Shown here piece by piece: positions 1 through 8,346 of a stretch of DNA of 37,074 nt. The notes beneath the pieces were generated by a model. It was given only the letters and a program-made list of their open reading frames with translations, did no database searches and was not told the origin of the DNA. Position numbers and translations under genes: made by a program. Position 1 is the stretch's first letter; each line of letters begins with the position of its first letter. Source of the stretch: CAYJPA01 sp964371945 (GTDB taxonomy: Bacteria > Chloroflexota > Chloroflexia > Thermomicrobiales > UBA6265); the NCBI GenBank assembly GCA_964371945.1, contig CAYJPA010000060.1:1-37074 (forward strand), given 5' to 3'.

Positions 1-121
1 ATTGCCGGGCGATGCACAACAGACAATAGTCCGATCAATGACGCATTCTTCATTATCGACCGCGCTCACGACGACATCAGCGAGACCAGCCCCACGAAAG
101 AGATCGGCCAGCGCTTCAGGA
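1..121 (-). other. Out-of-frame C-terminal continuation of the methyltransferase
   Basis: Reading the minus strand one base out of register with the methyltransferase ORF gives an open stretch of about 44 codons that runs off the left edge. It begins HFQICDPEALADLFRGAG and continues with LADVVVSAVDNEECVIDRT. The segment 'F-x-I-C-x-P-E-A-L-x-x-L-F-x-x-A-G-L' is what normally follows the core domain in this SAM-methyltransferase family. The reading frame therefore appears to have slipped by one base somewhere between about 122 and 168, because the alternate frame meets a stop at 169-171. This is either a real frameshift mutation or a sequence error. Confidence 0.6.
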
Positions 122-673
122 TCACAAATCTGAAAATGCGGTCTCGGATCCTGTCTCACCTTCGGCGCCTATTGCGGCAACCGCTTCCCAGAAGAACCGC
201 ACAAGCTGCATCTCGCCGCTGTAGTCCCAGACGTACCCGCCGATAACGCCGCTTGCCGACGCTACCCGCACCATTTCGGAAGCCGTCGCGGAGGTGTTTG
301 GCACGAAATTCAGGACGAGCCCTGACACTACCGCGTCAAAAGCACTGTCTGGGATCGGAAGGCTCTGTGCGTTCCCGATTTCAAACCGGGCGCGTGGATC
401 AGGTATGTTCTCGCTTGCGCTGTGGACGAAATCGGGGGAAACATCGACGCCATGAACTGCCACAGGCCCGCGTGAATCAAGTACCGACCGGCTCAGCGCC
501 CCGGTGCCGCAACCAACGTCGAGCCAGGAACATCCGTTTGACGTCCCAAACCACGCGAGAAACGCGTGCGCAATTGGACGGCTCCAGCGCCCCCATATAC
601 GCCTCGTAGCCATCAGTCCCTCGCCAGAGATGCGAACCAGGGGTTGTTGCCATTCCGTCACCTCACACTTCAC
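122..673 (-). CDS. Class I SAM-dependent methyltransferase, C-terminus frameshifted
   Basis: Soluble class I (Rossmann-fold) S-adenosylmethionine-dependent methyltransferase; substrate unknown. Motif I is clear at residues 51-58 (LDVGCGTG). An acidic strand-2 position follows in GVDVS, then a motif II-like segment with NAQSLPIPDSAFDAVVS, typical of the UbiE/Methyltransf_11 group. The ORF is only 183 residues, whereas this family is usually near 260, and its expected C-terminal part lies in the next frame (1-121), so the gene is truncated by a frameshift. The listed start is GTG at 671-673 without a convincing ribosome site; GTG at codon 5 or ATG at codon 21 are alternatives. It lies 44 bases behind the Gfo/Idh/MocA gene on the same strand and may be co-transcribed, although methyl transfer has no obvious link to those sugar enzymes. 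Confidence 0.75.
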   Translation of the reverse strand: MKCEVTEWQQPLVRISGEGLMATRRIWGRWSRPIAHAFLAWFGTSNGCSWLDVGCGTGALSRSVLDSRGPVAVHGVDVSPDFVHSASENIPDPRARFEIGNAQSLPIPDSAFDAVVSGLVLNFVPNTSATASEMVRVASASGVIGGYVWDYSGEMQLVRFFWEAVAAIGAEGETGSETAFSDL

Positions 674-717
674 CCACGGCGACTCTACGGAATGAGCCCC
701 ATCCTCCCCACTCTTCG

Positions 718-1881
718 TTATTCGAGTGGGATGGGCGTTTCCCAGGTGCGGGAGGTCGTGCTCTTGACGACTGCGTCAAGCACGGCCTGGCAGCGGTAGC
801 CGTCTTCGAACGTTGGCTCGGGGCTTTTGCCTGCCTTGATGCCGTCGAGCAGGTCTTTGACCGCATGCACGAAGGTGTGCTCATAACCGATCGCATGTCC
901 CGCCGGCCACCATACGCCATAGGGATGGACCGATTCCGAGACATTGACCGTCCGAAAACCCTGGAGACCCACCGGATCGTCCACGAAATAGACCTGCAGC
1001 TCGTGCAGCCGTTCGAGGTTGAAAACGAGGCTGCCCTTCGAGCCGTTGATCTCGAAACTGTTGAAGTTCCGACGGCCCGGCGCAAGGCGGGTCGCCTCGA
1101 ACGTGCCCGTAACCCCGTTCTCGAAGGCAGCGAGGAAGGTCGTCGAGTCGTCAACGGTCACGTCGCCCATTTCGGCGCCGGCGATCGCGCCAAGTCCCGT
1201 TTCAGCGGCATTCTGCGTTTCCACAGGCCTGCGCTTGATGAAGGTGTTGAGCGTACCGGTCACTTCCGCGACCGGTCCGATCAGGAAGTGCGAGAGATCG
1301 ACGATGTGCGCACCGATATCGCCGAGCGCGCCGGTTCCGGCCAGTTCTTTCTGCAGACGCCAAACGAGCGGGAAGCTCGGATCGTTGATCCAGTCCTGCA
1401 GGTAGGTTGCCCGCCAATGCCGGATTTCGCCCAACCTGCCCTCTGCAATCAACTGCTTGGCAAATTGGACCGCGGGCACGCGACGGTAGTTGAAGTTGAT
1501 CATCGCGACCACGCCGGTTTTCCGGGCGGCAAGCGTCATTTCTCGCGCCTGCTCGAGATCATTCGCGAGCGGCTTTTCGCAGAAGATGTGCTTGCCGGCC
1601 GCCAACGCGGCCATTACGACATCGTAATGGGTGTTTCCGGTCGAGGAGACATCGACGAGTTGGACATCGTCGCGGGTCACGAGCCGGTGGTAGTCGGTTT
1701 CGTACTCTTCCCATCCGAGCTGCCCGGCCGCGTGCTTCACGCCGGCTTCGTCGCGACCACAGATCGCAACCATCCGTGGAACGGGATCGACATCGAAGAA
1801 ATGGGCGACCTGCCGGTAGGCATTGGAGTGCGCCCGCCCCATGAACTTGTAGCCGACTAATCCGACCCCAATCTCCGCCAT
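718..1881 (-). CDS. Gfo/Idh/MocA family NAD(P)-dependent oxidoreductase
   Basis: Cytoplasmic NAD(P)-dependent sugar or polyol dehydrogenase of the glucose-fructose oxidoreductase/inositol dehydrogenase/MocA family, 387 residues, full length. The N-terminal Rossmann fold begins GVGLVGYKFMG (residues 5-15). The family EKP signature is at 102-104 (FCEKPLA), and the catalytic-domain GD-x-G-x-H-x-x-D motif is at about 187-195 (Asp188, His192). An open frame extends 72 codons further upstream, but that extension overlaps the intergenic gap and the end of the preceding gene and is Arg-rich. The start chosen is the ATG at 1879-1881, where homology begins, with GGAG about 11 bases upstream. It follows the TIM-barrel isomerase by 50 bases. 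The pair is a standard combination in inositol, levoglucosan or amino-sugar catabolism; the exact substrate cannot be read from sequence. Confidence 0.93.
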   Translation of the reverse strand: MAEIGVGLVGYKFMGRAHSNAYRQVAHFFDVDPVPRMVAICGRDEAGVKHAAGQLGWEEYETDYHRLVTRDDVQLVDVSSTGNTHYDVVMAALAAGKHIFCEKPLANDLEQAREMTLAARKTGVVAMINFNYRRVPAVQFAKQLIAEGRLGEIRHWRATYLQDWINDPSFPLVWRLQKELAGTGALGDIGAHIVDLSHFLIGPVAEVTGTLNTFIKRRPVETQNAAETGLGAIAGAEMGDVTVDDSTTFLAAFENGVTGTFEATRLAPGRRNFNSFEINGSKGSLVFNLERLHELQVYFVDDPVGLQGFRTVNVSESVHPYGVWWPAGHAIGYEHTFVHAVKDLLDGIKAGKSPEPTFEDGYRCQAVLDAVVKSTTSRTWETPIPLE

Positions 1882-1931
1882 CGTCGCTGCTCCATCGTTA
1901 TACTGCCGCCTGCCGTGTTGTTTTGCTCTTT

Positions 1932-2894
1932 TTATACCCACCAGGCCTCGCCTGCTTTTTCGGTCAGGACCGATTGTTTGAGGAAACTGACCGCGCGGGT
2001 GAACCCTTCGTTGATGCTCAAGAGCGAATCCTCGTGCTCGATCGAGAGTGCGCCGTCGTAGCCGGCCAAACGCAACTCGCTGATCAGCGATCGCCAAAAC
2101 TCCTGACCATGTCCATATCCAACCGTCCGAAAGATCCAGGAGCGGTTGACTTCATCGGTGTAGGTTTTGGTGTCGAGCACGCCATTCCGCTTGATATTCG
2201 GCTCGTCGAGCCAGGTGTCCTTCATATGCACATGGAAGATGGCGTCGTTCAACTCCCTCGCGCAGACGAGCGGATCCATCCCCTGCCAAAAGAGGTGCGA
2301 CGGGTCGAAATTGACGCCGATGGTGTCACCTCCGATCTCTCGCAACCGCCAGAACGACTCCGTGTGATAGGCAACGAAACCGGGATGCAGCTCGATCGCG
2401 ACTCGCACGCCATGCTGCGTGGCGAATGCGGCTGCCTCAGTCCAATAGGGCGCCACCTTTTCGGTCCATTGCCACTCGAGGATCTCCGCAAAATCGGTCG
2501 GCCAGGGGCAAGTGACCCAGTTCGGGCCGGTCGATTGGTCAGAGTCGCCCGGACATCCGGAAAAGGTGATCACATTCTGGACACCCAGTTCGGCGGCCAG
2601 TCTCACGGTATCTCGAAATGCTTCGTCGTGCGCTTTGGCGATCTCAACGTTCGGATGGAGGGCGTTGCCATGGCACGAGAGCGCGCTGATCTCGATACCA
2701 CGACTGGAGACCGCTTCTTTGAATCTGCGTCTGGCTGAAGCATCCACTAGCAGCTCTTTCGGTTTGCAGTGGGCGTCTCCCGGATACGCGCCGCAGCCGA
2801 TCTCCACGGCCTCGCAGCCCGCCTCCTTGACGTAATCGAGCACCTGGTCAAACGGACGCTGCGAAAAGAGAACAGCAAAGATTCCGATCTTCAT
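1932..2894 (-). CDS. Sugar phosphate isomerase/epimerase (xylose isomerase-like TIM barrel)
   Basis: AP-endonuclease-2/xylose-isomerase-type TIM barrel enzyme of 320 residues, expected to isomerise, epimerise or dehydrate a sugar or keto-inositol in the cytoplasm using a divalent metal. Likely metal ligands follow the family pattern: Glu169 (AIELHPG), Asp198 (NFDPSH), His221/His223 (FHVHMKD) and Glu286 (SIEHED). The start is well supported: ATG at 2892-2894 preceded by a perfect GGAGGT with a 6-base spacer. It sits between the cupin gene (81 bases upstream) and the Gfo/Idh/MocA gene (50 bases downstream) on the same strand, so the three are likely one operon. Proteins of this type paired with Gfo/Idh/MocA enzymes are common in sugar and inositol degradation. 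Confidence 0.92.
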   Translation of the reverse strand: MKIGIFAVLFSQRPFDQVLDYVKEAGCEAVEIGCGAYPGDAHCKPKELLVDASARRRFKEAVSSRGIEISALSCHGNALHPNVEIAKAHDEAFRDTVRLAAELGVQNVITFSGCPGDSDQSTGPNWVTCPWPTDFAEILEWQWTEKVAPYWTEAAAFATQHGVRVAIELHPGFVAYHTESFWRLREIGGDTIGVNFDPSHLFWQGMDPLVCARELNDAIFHVHMKDTWLDEPNIKRNGVLDTKTYTDEVNRSWIFRTVGYGHGQEFWRSLISELRLAGYDGALSIEHEDSLLSINEGFTRAVSFLKQSVLTEKAGEAWWV

Positions 2895-2974
2895 TGTGAC
2901 CTCCGAAAGCTGTCCAACACGAAATGATCGATGCGATCATACCCCGAGCCGCACCTTCAATTCACAAGTCAAGC

Positions 2975-3391
2975 TCAGTCGAGTTTGCCGATCGTGGGTT
3001 GTAGTCCAGATCTCCGCCGGTGGCAGGTCAGGTACGAGAATCGCTCGCTAACCGCTCTTGTGCTTCTCAACGCTCCCTTGGAAATCAGGAGAAGTTGGCC
3101 GCTTCCGATCGAATGAACGACACCGTCGACGAAGACTGAACCCTCGCCCGACACACCGGCGAGCAGCACGTCGACTTCGCCGTTCCGGTGTTCGTCAACC
3201 CCTTCGCCGGCGTTGAAGACGAGCAGATTGACATTCAGGTCTTCGCTCTGGAGCGTCCAGGCTGGACCGTGGGAATTCTCCTCGGCCGCAATCGACGCGA
3301 GATCGACGACAGGGCTCACTCCGTCTGCATCTTCAAACAGGTGAGCCCAACACGGCGGATCGCCCCCGCAACACTCCTCTGAGCTTGGCAT
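2975..3391 (-). CDS. Small single-domain cupin protein
   Basis: A 138-residue protein whose central and C-terminal parts resemble a single cupin beta-barrel. Residues about 62-110 carry an H-x(3)-E core (DEHRNGEVDVLLAGVSGEG) followed by a Gly-rich turn and a second strand set with VDGVVHSIGSGQLLLI. Only one of the two first-motif histidines is present, so metal binding is uncertain. It may be a sugar-sensing or sugar-binding cupin rather than a dioxygenase. Start ATG at 3389-3391 has GGGAGAG about 5 bases upstream. It is first in the minus-strand set with the isomerase and the dehydrogenase and is divergent from the BNR-repeat gene, so the promoter should lie in 3392-3533. Confidence 0.72.
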   Translation of the reverse strand: MPSSEECCGGDPPCWAHLFEDADGVSPVVDLASIAAEENSHGPAWTLQSEDLNVNLLVFNAGEGVDEHRNGEVDVLLAGVSGEGSVFVDGVVHSIGSGQLLLISKGALRSTRAVSERFSYLTCHRRRSGLQPTIGKLD

Positions 3392-3533
3392 CTTTCTCTC
3401 CCGTTCCGATTGCCGTACTCTTCATCGTCAGGAGAGTACCACTCGCGTTATCTAGATGATTGTCCCCGACTTTGGATCAACGTCCACTGAGCACGGACCT
3501 GGTAAATCACAACCGAGGAGAGGAATTTCGACA

Positions 3534-6500
3534 GTGTCAGCCGCTCACGATGCTTCGACTTCATTGCGAGAAAGTCTTTTGCACTCGCTCGAATGGCGCC
3601 TTATCGGTCCGCATCGCGGCGGACGCGTCGTCGCCGTTGCCGGCGATCCGAACGAAAAGCTGACCTTCTACTTTGGTGCGTGCGCCGGCGGCGTCTGGAA
3701 AACGATCGATGCCGGGATCATCTGGCGAAACGTCTCGGACGGCTTTTTCGGCGCCGCGGCGATCGGCGCGCTGGCCGTTGCCCCGTCCGATCCCAATGTG
3801 ATCTATGCCGGCACCGGCGAAGCGAGCATCCGGGGCAATGTCGTCCACGGTGACGGCGTTTACAAATCCGAGGACGCCGGCCGCACGTGGCGCAATGTTG
3901 GCCTCAACGATTCCCGCCATATCGGCAAGGTCCAGATTCACCCGCGGAACCCCGATCACGTGTATGTCGCCGCACTCGGGCACGCTTATGGACCCAGCGA
4001 GGAACGAGGCGTGTTTCGGTCTCGCGACGGCGGCGCGAGCTGGGAGAGAGTGCTCTACCGAAGCAATAGGGCCGGATCGCATGACGTTTCGCTCGATCCG
4101 GCTAATCCCAGAATCCTCTATGCGGCAATCTGGCAGGTGCAGCGATTTCCCCATACGCTAATCTCGGGTGGCGAGGAATGCGGGTTGTTCCGGTCGACCG
4201 ACGGCGGAGACTCGTGGCAGGAGATAACCCGAAATCCCGGTCTTCCGAAGGGACTGCTCGGCAAGATGGGGATCGTCGCATCGCCCGCCAGAGCCGGCCG
4301 GGTCTGGGCGGTAATCGAGGCTGAGGACGGGGCGGTCTTTCGCTCCGACGATTACGGAGACACCTGGATACGGTTGAGTGAGGAACCGCTGCTCAGGACA
4401 CGCCCCTGGTACTACATGCACATCACCGCCGGCACGCGGGACGAAAACACGGTCTACGTCCAGGACTACAGCTTGTGGAAATCGATCGACGGAGGTGCCG
4501 TGTTTAACAAGACGCCGACGTCACACGGCGACGAGCATGCGCTCTGGATCGATCCGAATGACAGCCGCAGGATGATCGTCGGGAACGACGGCGGCGCGAT
4601 CGTGTCATTCAACGGCGGCGCGACCTGGTCGGACATCCTCAACCAACCGACCGCGCAGCTTTACCATGTCACCACGGATGATCAGTTTCCGTATCGCGTC
4701 TACGGATCTCAGCAGGACAACTCCGCAATCACGGTGCCGAGCCAGACGACAGACGGTGCAATCCATGAGCGCACCTGGTATGCGCCCGGCGGGGGTGAGA
4801 GCGGCTACATCGCAATCAAGCCGGACGAACCGTGGCACATCGTTGCTTCAGGGCCCCAGGGTCGCCACATCTACAACGACATCATGACTCACTACGACCA
4901 CAGGACGGGCCAGGTTCGGAATATCACAGTTTGGCCGGACCTGACTGGATGGGGTGTCGGCGCCGAGGAACTGAAGTACCGGCTGCAATGGACCTTCCCG
5001 ATCCACTTCTCGAAGCATCCGCCACATCCTTTATATGTCGCGGGGAATGTGCTCTTCCGCTCGGACGATCTCGGATCGAGCTTCGACGTATTGAGCCCCG
5101 ATCTCACGCGAAACGATCCGGACAAACTGAAAGCATCGGGCGGTCCAATCACCCGCGACAACACTGGCGCGGAGGTCTATTGCACGATCTTCGCCTTCGC
5201 CGAATCGCCGCGAATTGCGGGTGTGCTCTGGGCGGGCACCGATGACGGCCTGGTTCACCGCTCGGACGACGGCGGTCGCACCTGGACCAACGTCACGCCG
5301 CCGTCACTGCCTGAATGGGCGTTGATCAGCATCATTGAGGTATCCCCACACACCGAGGGAACGGTCTTTGTCGCGGCCACCCGGTACAAGCATGACGATC
5401 TCCGGCCCTATGTCTTCAAAACCGTCGACAACGGCGCAACTTGGACGGAGATCACGAACGGAATTCCGAGCATGGTCTTCACGCGCGTCATCCGCGAGGA
5501 TCCGAACCGGGCGAATCTGCTCTACGCCGGCACCGAATCAGGCATCTACATCTCATTCGACGGCGGCACAAACTGGGAGAAGCTAGGCGGGAATTTGCCG
5601 GTCGTTCCGGTTCACGATCTCGAGATCAAGGGCGTCGAGATGGTCGTCGCAACCCACGGCCGCTCCTTTTGGATCCTCGACGATCTGACGCCGTTCCATC
5701 AGCTCATGGACAAACAAACCGGTGGGCCAATCCGCCTCTTCGCTCCGCGGCCTACTGTTAGGCTGCGGCGTTACGGCGAGATCGGCAGCGAATCGTTCAA
5801 GGGCGCCGTTAACTACGGACACGCCGGAACCAGCGTGGTGCACTTCGACGAGATCGATCAACCTGACGGAACCGCCGGCGCCAAGTTGCTCACCGCGGGG
5901 GCCAATCCACCGAGTGGTGTCGTCGTTCACTTCTACCTCGGTCAGCAGCCAATTGGAGAAATCACCCTCTCGTTCGAGGACTCCGACGGGATTGAACTTC
6001 GATCTTTTTCGAACGCGCTGAGCAGTCCCGCGCCGAGATTGACCACGAAGCCCGGCGTGAATCATTTCGTCTGGAACCTGCGAACGCCGGGCGTGGCCTC
6101 ACCGAATGCACCAGACCTAAAAACCTGGGACCGAACAGAAGGATCGATGGTGGTGCCGGGCAATTATCGGGTTCGGCTCACCGCCGGTGATGTGACCGAA
6201 GCACAGGAGTTCGAGGTCCTGCCCGATCCTCGGATTTCGACCTCACAGAGCGATCTCCAGGCCCAGCACGATTTTCAGCTGCAAATCCTGGACGCTCTGG
6301 CAACGACAAACAAGTCGATTGACTCGATCGACGGCATGCTCGCCCAAATCTCGCTGTGGACGGTGCGGATGAGTGCCTCAACCGTGCTGGAGCGGGCGCT
6401 GGCGTGCTCCTTGGAATTGAACGATCTGAGATCGAAGCTGATCGATGTCCACATGAAGGGTGCGCAGCTCTGGCCGAGCGGACTGCATGAGCGGCTCAAC

Positions 6501-6689
6501 GCGCTCTTCGACTCGGTCGATGGCGCGGACTACGCTCCGACGAGGCAGGCGCGCGAGGTCTTTGCGATGTACCAGGGCCAGATCGCCGAAATCGGAGAGC
6601 AGCTCGACAAACTGCAAAGGGGCCGTATTGCCGAGTTGAATGAAGCGATTCAGGAGACTGGTCTGCCAATGGTCGGTCTCACACCGTAG
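3534..6689 (+). CDS. Large BNR/Asp-box beta-propeller protein (VPS10/sortilin-like 'glycosyl hydrolase')
   Basis: A 1051-residue multi-blade beta-propeller protein of the type annotated as WD40/YVTN/BNR-repeat or VPS10-domain glycosyl hydrolase. The opening W-x-x-IGP-x-RGGR motif is typical of the family. At least eight Asp-box-like S-x-D-x-G-x-x-W repeats are visible, for example SEDAGRTW (about 112-119), SRDGGASW (163-170), STDGGDSW, SDDGGRTW and FDGGTNW. The ATHGRSFWILDD motif is followed by an Ig-like C-terminal segment and a helical tail. An open frame starts at ATG 3456, but the GTG at 3534-3536 has GAGGAGAGG just upstream and lies where homology starts, so it is preferred. No signal peptide is visible from either start, which is unusual for such propellers. 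Enzymatic activity is not established for this family. The P5C dehydrogenase gene follows after 44 bases. Confidence 0.85.
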   Translation: MSAAHDASTSLRESLLHSLEWRLIGPHRGGRVVAVAGDPNEKLTFYFGACAGGVWKTIDAGIIWRNVSDGFFGAAAIGALAVAPSDPNVIYAGTGEASIRGNVVHGDGVYKSEDAGRTWRNVGLNDSRHIGKVQIHPRNPDHVYVAALGHAYGPSEERGVFRSRDGGASWERVLYRSNRAGSHDVSLDPANPRILYAAIWQVQRFPHTLISGGEECGLFRSTDGGDSWQEITRNPGLPKGLLGKMGIVASPARAGRVWAVIEAEDGAVFRSDDYGDTWIRLSEEPLLRTRPWYYMHITAGTRDENTVYVQDYSLWKSIDGGAVFNKTPTSHGDEHALWIDPNDSRRMIVGNDGGAIVSFNGGATWSDILNQPTAQLYHVTTDDQFPYRVYGSQQDNSAITVPSQTTDGAIHERTWYAPGGGESGYIAIKPDEPWHIVASGPQGRHIYNDIMTHYDHRTGQVRNITVWPDLTGWGVGAEELKYRLQWTFPIHFSKHPPHPLYVAGNVLFRSDDLGSSFDVLSPDLTRNDPDKLKASGGPITRDNTGAEVYCTIFAFAESPRIAGVLWAGTDDGLVHRSDDGGRTWTNVTPPSLPEWALISIIEVSPHTEGTVFVAATRYKHDDLRPYVFKTVDNGATWTEITNGIPSMVFTRVIREDPNRANLLYAGTESGIYISFDGGTNWEKLGGNLPVVPVHDLEIKGVEMVVATHGRSFWILDDLTPFHQLMDKQTGGPIRLFAPRPTVRLRRYGEIGSESFKGAVNYGHAGTSVVHFDEIDQPDGTAGAKLLTAGANPPSGVVVHFYLGQQPIGEITLSFEDSDGIELRSFSNALSSPAPRLTTKPGVNHFVWNLRTPGVASPNAPDLKTWDRTEGSMVVPGNYRVRLTAGDVTEAQEFEVLPDPRISTSQSDLQAQHDFQLQILDALATTNKSIDSIDGMLAQISLWTVRMSASTVLERALACSLELNDLRSKLIDVHMKGAQLWPSGLHERLNALFDSVDGADYAPTRQAREVFAMYQGQIAEIGEQLDKLQRGRIAELNEAIQETGLPMVGLTP

Positions 6690-6733
6690 GCACTGAACGA
6701 CAGTTATGGCATCAGCAAGAAGGTAACAACACG

Positions 6734-8284
6734 ATGCGTGGACCATTCAGCAACGAACCCGGGGTAGATTTTTCGATCGAGCAGAACCGCGCCGATATGC
6801 GAGCCGCGTTGAAGCAGGTCGAGTCACAACTCGGCGGCCGCTATCCGCTGTTCATCGGCGGCAAGCGCCGGGAAACCGGTCAATGGATCGATTCGATCAA
6901 TCCGGGCAATCTCGATCAGCTCGTGGGTCAGGTTGCCCGGGCGCGACCGGCCGATGTCGAGGATGCCTTTGCGGCGGCGCAAGACGCGTTCGCGACCTGG
7001 AAGAAGACCCCTCACACCGGCCGGGCCAGCGTGCTCTTCAAAATGGCGGCGATCGTTCGCCGGCGTCGCCTCGAGCTCGCCTCCTGGATGGTCTATGAGC
7101 TCGACAAGGCCTGGGACGAAGCCGACGGTGAAGTGGCGGAGGCGGTCGACTTCCTGGAACTGTATGGCCGCCAGGCCCTAAAGCTCGGCGAGCGACGGAA
7201 CCTCGCCCATCTCCCGGACGAAGCAACCGACTACCGCTACGACCCGCTCGGGGCCGGGATCGTCATTCCGCCCTGGAATTTCCCTTGCGCGATCCTGACT
7301 GGGATGACGATGGGTCCGATCGCGGCAGGCAACACGGTCATCCTGAAACCTGCCACAAACACGCCGATCATTGGATACAAGATGGTCGAGATCATGGAAG
7401 AAGCCGGCGTCCCGGCCGGTGTCGTCAACTTTCTGCCGGGAAGCGGCGCCGAGATCGGTGACGCATTGGTCGATGACATTCGAACGCGCTTCGTCGCGTT
7501 CACCGGCTCCAAGGAGATCGGCGTGAGGATTTACGAACGCGCGGCAAAGGTTCATCCGGGCCAGCGCTGGTTGAAGCGGGTCACCGCCGAGATGGGCGGC
7601 AAAGACGCGATCATTGTCGACTCCAGCGCCGATGTAGAGATGGCAATCGAGGGCATCGTCGTTTCTGCCTTCGGCTTCTCTGGCCAAAAGTGCTCGGCCT
7701 GCTCTCGGTCGATCGTGCATGCCGATGTCTACGACGAAGTCGTTGCCGGCGTGGTCGAGCGGACGGGCCGAACCGTCACGGTCGGTTCGGGGTTGGGCGG
7801 AACGGCAACAGTCGGCGCCGTGGTCGACAAGAACCAATACGACTCGATCCGAAAGTACATCGAGATCGGCGCCGGCGAGGGACGGGAGGTCTATCGCGGA
7901 GAAACGTCAGGCGCGAACGGCTACTATATTCCGCCGGTGATCTTCGCCGATGTTCCGAGAACGGCAAGAATTGCGTGCGAGGAGATCTTTGGCCCGGTGC
8001 TGGCGATCGTTAAAGCGTCGTCGTTTGATGAAGCGCTCGAGATCGCGAACGAATCCGAGTACGGTCTGACCGGCTCCGTTTACGCCCGCGACCGTGCAAT
8101 CCTGGAGCGCGCGCGCGAGGAGTTCGAGGTCGGCAATCTCTATCTGAACCGCAAATGCACCGGCGCGATGATGGGCGTTCACCCCTTCGCCGGCATCAAG
8201 CTCAGCGGCACCAATTCCAAAGCCGGCGGCCCTGACTATCTCCATAACTTCGTCGAAGCCAAGGCGATCGGCGAACGGTTGTAG
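6734..8284 (+). CDS. rocA: L-glutamate gamma-semialdehyde (delta-1-pyrroline-5-carboxylate) dehydrogenase
   Basis: NAD-dependent aldehyde dehydrogenase that oxidises glutamate 5-semialdehyde, in equilibrium with P5C, to glutamate; it is the last step of proline and arginine/ornithine degradation. The 516-residue length and the N-terminal region with YPLFIGGKRRETG match the stand-alone P5C dehydrogenase group. Catalytic features are all present: PWNFP at 180-184, general-base Glu286 in AEMGGKD, nucleophile Cys320 in FSGQKCSA, and EEIFGPVL further on. The start ATG at 6734 has AAGGTAAC a few bases upstream. It lies 44 bases after the BNR gene and is probably co-transcribed. It converges with the M20 peptidase gene, leaving 62 bases with no obvious terminator. 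No proline dehydrogenase gene is in the window. Confidence 0.92.
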   Translation: MRGPFSNEPGVDFSIEQNRADMRAALKQVESQLGGRYPLFIGGKRRETGQWIDSINPGNLDQLVGQVARARPADVEDAFAAAQDAFATWKKTPHTGRASVLFKMAAIVRRRRLELASWMVYELDKAWDEADGEVAEAVDFLELYGRQALKLGERRNLAHLPDEATDYRYDPLGAGIVIPPWNFPCAILTGMTMGPIAAGNTVILKPATNTPIIGYKMVEIMEEAGVPAGVVNFLPGSGAEIGDALVDDIRTRFVAFTGSKEIGVRIYERAAKVHPGQRWLKRVTAEMGGKDAIIVDSSADVEMAIEGIVVSAFGFSGQKCSACSRSIVHADVYDEVVAGVVERTGRTVTVGSGLGGTATVGAVVDKNQYDSIRKYIEIGAGEGREVYRGETSGANGYYIPPVIFADVPRTARIACEEIFGPVLAIVKASSFDEALEIANESEYGLTGSVYARDRAILERAREEFEVGNLYLNRKCTGAMMGVHPFAGIKLSGTNSKAGGPDYLHNFVEAKAIGERL

Positions 8285-8346
8285 TTGGATTCAGCGCCAT
8301 CCTCAGTGGAGCCCGCTCGAGCACTCGAATTCTTGTTACGTTGACG

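Noticed and set aside
865..1860. Long plus-strand open frame (331 codons) antisense to the Gfo/Idh/MocA gene
   Set aside because: It mirrors a clearly recognisable gene on the other strand, has Arg-rich, non-homologous sequence and no ribosome site.
1923..2738. Plus-strand open frame of 271 codons antisense to the TIM-barrel gene
   Set aside because: Shadow of the real minus-strand gene in high-GC DNA.
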